From Modicisalibacter sp033446685 (GTDB taxonomy: Bacteria; Pseudomonadota; Gammaproteobacteria; Pseudomonadales; Halomonadaceae), in the NCBI RefSeq assembly GCF_033446685.1, contig NZ_JAWQLY010000001.1, positions 450,730-514,729 of the forward strand: DNA of 64,000 bases, written 5' to 3'. The notes under the pieces were generated by a model. The model searched no databases, was not told the origin of the DNA, and worked only from the letters and a program-made list of their open reading frames with translations. The position numbers and the translations under genes were made by a program. This document shows positions 61,487 through 64,000 of this stretch, in pieces. How positions within the stretch are numbered: the stretch's first letter is position 1; each line of letters begins with the position of its first letter.

Positions 61487-62861
61487 GACGACTCTCCGGA
61501 TGGCTCTGGCGCCCCTCGAGATGATCGGCCAGTACCGCGCTGGCGCGCCCCTCGAGCTGGCCGACCAGGCTGCGGCTGCGGCTGGCCAGTGCCGTCTGCG
61601 CGAACAGTAACGGTACCGCCGTGATCAACCCCAGCACGGTGGTGACCAGTGCCTGGCTGATCCCGCCAGCCATCAGTTGCGGGTCGCCGGTGCCGAACAC
61701 GGTGATCGACTGGAAGGTGACGATCATCCCGGTCACCGTACCCAGCAGGCCGAGCAGCGGCGCTACCGCGGCGAGCAGCTTGACCAGCGGCTGGCCGCGT
61801 TCGAGGCGCGGCTGCTCGGCGAGCAACGCCTCGTCGAGACGCGCCTCGAGGGCCTCGGGAGCGTGCCCTTCGCCCAGCGCCTTGAAGCGCTTGAGGATCC
61901 GTCCCAGCGGGTTGTCGTCGTGGAGCGTCGTCGTATCGCGCAGCTGTCGGCGCAGGCGCTGCGACACACGCAACAGGTAAGCGTACTGGAATACCGCCAC
62001 CAACAGCCCCAGCACGCCCAGCGCGACGATGACATAACCGACGTAGCCACCATGCTGAAAGCGCTGCCACACGTCGGGACGCTGCGACAGCGCCTTGAGC
62101 ACCTGACCCTGGCTCGGATCGAGAGGCAGCGCCTCGCGCTGACCCTGCTGATAGGCCCGCAGGGCCTCGCTCACCTCGTCGGGTGTACGCTCGATCACCG
62201 CCAGCGCATCGCCGTCGCCCGGCTGGCGCAGCAACTGACCCTCGCTAAAGGCGGCGAACGCCCCGGGACGCATGACCTCGCGCCGGGTCACTTCACCGCT
62301 ACGCCCGGCCACCGGCGCCTCGAAGCGCACCACGCGGCCACTTTCCGCGGTCAGTTGCGCCAGGCTATCGCCGAGCGTCGCCAGGTCCTCGAGGTTGAGC
62401 AAGGCATCGTCGGCCGGCCGCTCGGGCAGGCTGAGGGCGCTGCCTACCGTGAGCCAGCTATCGCCGATCTCGTCGCGCAGGGCGCCGATCCGCTGGCTGA
62501 TGACATCCTGAACGCCGCCGAGATCGCCGGTCTGATTGCCGGCCTGCTCGCGCAACTGATTCAAGCGCCGGCGCTGTTCGTTGCGCTGGCTTTCCAGCGC
62601 CTCACGCCGCCCCTGGGCCGCTGTCAGCCGCGCCCGGGCTTCGCCCAGCGCGGCCTCGAGCGCTTCGCGGTCATCGAGCAATGCCGCCAGGCGCTGCCTG
62701 TCGCGGCCGGTGGCCGCCTGACTGTCGGCGCGAAAATCCTCGAGCACCCGGGACAACGACGGTGTCGCCTCGCCACCGGCCTGTTCCGAGGTTTGCTGTG
62801 CCAGGGCCACGGGTGACAGCACCGTAGCGAGCAATGCGCTCATCGCTAGCAATCGCCTCAT
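61470..62861 (-). CDS. ttpC: TtpC-type MotA/TolQ/ExbB protein
   Basis: A 463-residue protein. A signal peptide (about 1-22), a coiled-coil periplasmic region (about 40-120) and a further globular region precede a C-terminal ExbB-like domain with helices at about 270-292, 367-390 and 405-430 and PLLGLLGTVTGMIVTFQS. TtpC is needed for TonB2-type systems in Vibrio and marine relatives, where the long periplasmic part is thought to contact TonB. It overlaps the DUF3450 gene by 4 bases. Confidence 0.88.
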   Translation of the reverse strand: MRRLLAMSALLATVLSPVALAQQTSEQAGGEATPSLSRVLEDFRADSQAATGRDRQRLAALLDDREALEAALGEARARLTAAQGRREALESQRNEQRRRLNQLREQAGNQTGDLGGVQDVISQRIGALRDEIGDSWLTVGSALSLPERPADDALLNLEDLATLGDSLAQLTAESGRVVRFEAPVAGRSGEVTRREVMRPGAFAAFSEGQLLRQPGDGDALAVIERTPDEVSEALRAYQQGQREALPLDPSQGQVLKALSQRPDVWQRFQHGGYVGYVIVALGVLGLLVAVFQYAYLLRVSQRLRRQLRDTTTLHDDNPLGRILKRFKALGEGHAPEALEARLDEALLAEQPRLERGQPLVKLLAAVAPLLGLLGTVTGMIVTFQSITVFGTGDPQLMAGGISQALVTTVLGLITAVPLLFAQTALASRSRSLVGQLEGRASAVLADHLEGRQSHPESRHAHPA

Positions 62862-63715
62862 GATGCGTCCTCCTGACCCTGCTGCGATGGCTGCTCCTGG
62901 CCTTGCTCGGGGGTTACCGACAGCGGCAGGTCGAGCATCGCCGGCGCGCGCTCCTCGTGAGCGATACGCAGGCCCTTGCGCACCTCACGCAAGGCGTCAG
63001 CGTCGAGCGAGCGCCAGCCTTGCTCGCCGCTGCGCCAGACGCCGCCCTGCTGACCATCGGGGGTCAGGCAGTACCAGCCCAGCCGCCCCAGGCGCAGATA
63101 GTCGACCTCAAGATCCTCGTCGCCTGTACTCAGCGAGCCATGCCAGGCATCCACCTCACGGCCGTAGTCCAGCTCGGTGCGCCAAGCGGCCAGTACCCGG
63201 TCCAGCTTGTCGGCGGCCGACAATTCACCGCTGTCGAGCATCCGGTCGAGACTCGCGAGGCGCGCCTGACGTTCGTCGTGCAGGAACGGCATATCGGCCG
63301 AGACCAGCCGCTCGAGGCGAGCCACCAACCGACGGGTGAGTACCGGCAGGCGCTCTTCGGCATTGGCGAGCTGCTCGACGGCCCGCTGGCGATGCTCGAT
63401 AGTCTCGTCCTGCTCGTCGACCTGGCGCGCCAGCTCTTCGTTATAGGCTTCGAGCCGTCGCGCCTCGCGCTCGACACGCCGCAGTTCGCGTAGCGCTTCA
63501 CGCGTGGCGTCGTCGGCGGCATCGATCTTCTGCTGAAGCTGCGCCTGGCTCTGCTGCGCCTCGACACTTTCTCCCACGAGCGCGCCTTCCGCCCGCGCTT
63601 CGCGCCCTGCGTCCTGGGCCAGCGCCTGCGCGCTGCCCAGCAACGCCAGACAGACCAGCACCGCGCCGCCGCTACGCCGGGGTGCGTCGCACATCGTCAT
63701 GATCCGCTTATTCAC
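62858..63715 (-). CDS. DUF3450 periplasmic coiled-coil protein
   Basis: A 285-residue protein with a signal peptide (about 1-34), a Gln/Glu/Arg-rich coiled coil (about 45-120) and a DUF3450-like C-terminal domain (WYCLTPDGQQGGVW near 213-226). It is always found with TtpC, ExbB, ExbD and TonB in this type of operon and probably contacts the TonB machinery in the periplasm. The GTG at 63715 is chosen because GGAG lies 7 bases upstream; ATG codons at 63700 and 63694 are alternatives. First gene of the operon, preceded by a Fur-box-like site. Confidence 0.85.
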   Translation of the reverse strand: MNKRIMTMCDAPRRSGGAVLVCLALLGSAQALAQDAGREARAEGALVGESVEAQQSQAQLQQKIDAADDATREALRELRRVEREARRLEAYNEELARQVDEQDETIEHRQRAVEQLANAEERLPVLTRRLVARLERLVSADMPFLHDERQARLASLDRMLDSGELSAADKLDRVLAAWRTELDYGREVDAWHGSLSTGDEDLEVDYLRLGRLGWYCLTPDGQQGGVWRSGEQGWRSLDADALREVRKGLRIAHEERAPAMLDLPLSVTPEQGQEQPSQQGQEDAS

Positions 63716-63776
63716 TACACTGCTCCGAGTAGGCTATCGGCTCGGCATGCCGATGAAATGATCGCCACGCTAATAC

Positions 63777-63795
63777 AAAATATAACCATTATCAA
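63777..63795 (-). promoter_or_regulatory. Fur-box-like site before the TonB operon
   Basis: On the minus strand TTGATAATGGTTATATTTT covers 63777-63795. It resembles the Fur motif, with TGATAAT followed by one base and GTTATAT against TGATAAT-N-ATTATCA. It lies about 62 bases before the start codon of the first TonB-operon gene, where iron repression would be expected. Confidence 0.55.
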
Positions 63796-63830
63796 CGCAG
63801 GCACACGGCGATATCGATTGACTCAAGTAC

Positions 63831-63858
63831 AAAGGCCGACCCGGGAGGGCCGGCCTTT
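63831..63858 (-). terminator. Hairpin downstream of etfA
   Basis: Arms AAAGGCCG and CGGCCTTT are joined by CCC/GGG pairing with one mismatch, giving an 11-bp stem with a 4-base loop. It lies about 48 bases after the etfA stop; the minus strand continues with TTTGTACTT, a weak T run. Confidence 0.65.
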
Positions 63859-63905
63859 GAGAGGTCGGGCATGGAAGGCGGCACCAGGCCGCCGTCGACT
63901 CGAAC

Positions 63906-64000
63906 TTACAGCGCCTGCTCGAGCTGCGGCAGGATCTCGAACAGGTCGCCGACCAGGCCATAGTCGGCCACCTGGAAGATCGGCGCCTCCTCGTCCTTGT
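63906..64000 (-). CDS. etfA: Electron transfer flavoprotein alpha subunit, C-terminal end only
   Basis: The last 31 codons of a gene that continues past the right edge. The tail KDEEAPIFQVADYGLVGDL, ending EQAL before TAA (63906-63908), matches the conserved C-terminus of EtfA, the FAD-binding subunit that passes electrons from acyl-CoA dehydrogenases to the quinone pool. Only the C-terminal piece is visible. Confidence 0.85.
   Translation of the reverse strand, partial: KDEEAPIFQVADYGLVGDLFEILPQLEQAL

Noticed and set aside
63734..63760. GCCGATAG on the minus strand before the TonB operon
   Set aside because: The sequence at the -35 position (CATTTCAT) does not fit sigma-28, and a flagellar sigma factor makes no sense for iron transport.
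1..64000. CRISPR arrays, tRNA or rRNA genes, phage or transposase genes
   Set aside because: None were seen on reading both strands; the only mobile-like feature is the non-coding palindromic element at 31024-31159.

Overview
The window looks like one contiguous piece of a chromosome from a GC-rich, motile gammaproteobacterium, most likely a member of the Halomonadaceae (Halomonas-like). This is inferred from protein character, the fliE / fliF-to-fliR flagellar layout, the pdxJ-recO-era-rnc-lepB-lepA-mucD-rseB-rseA-rpoE block, the mazG-relA-rlmD-cysM / gacS block and a DUF3450-TtpC-ExbBD-TonB operon. No rRNA, tRNA, CRISPR array, integrase or transposase gene was seen.

Positions 1-19,100 are a flagellar region. 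It opens with an AT-rich FkbM-type methyltransferase that reads in from the left edge and is closed by a clear terminator. A lipoprotein gene plus flgO follow, and then flaG; each unit has a good sigma-28 promoter (950-976 and 2350-2376). After a GAF-PAS-GGDEF-EAL protein comes fliE on the minus strand, divergent from the compact run fliF-G-H-I-J-K and fliL-M-N-O-P-Q-R. These encode the MS ring, switch, export ATPase complex, hook-length ruler and export gate. Two more GGDEF/EAL proteins follow (17,600-21,399), so three c-di-GMP proteins border the flagellar genes.

Positions 21,400-31,160 hold mixed genes: a SlyD-like FKBP isomerase, rfaH, an AmpG-type muropeptide permease, a SEC-C/TPR protein, an unrecognised 640-residue membrane protein with a TTG start, topB and a ketopantoate-reductase-like gene. 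A 136-bp palindromic repeat element then ends exactly at the ppc stop codon.

Positions 31,157-42,142 carry ppc-mazG-relA-rlmD-cysM on the minus strand (anaplerosis, NTP clean-up, stringent response, 23S rRNA methylation, cysteine synthesis), divergent from a GacS/BarA hybrid sensor kinase. Positions 42,200-52,342 are a minus-strand block running from the envelope-stress sigma factor RpoE (AlgU) and its RseA/RseB control proteins through the MucD protease, LepA, LepB, RNase III, Era and RecO to PdxJ. A sigma-E-like promoter precedes rpoE.

Positions 52,600-58,500 encode DAHP synthase (closed by a strong terminator), DinG, an RhlB-type DEAD-box helicase, a small basic protein and exonuclease III. 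Positions 58,494-63,715 are a six-gene minus-strand operon for TonB-dependent energy transduction (DUF3450, TtpC, ExbB, ExbD, TonB, TPR protein), preceded by a Fur-box-like site that suggests iron regulation. The window ends inside etfA. Apart from the FkbM gene and the palindromic element, nearly everything is core housekeeping or motility DNA.
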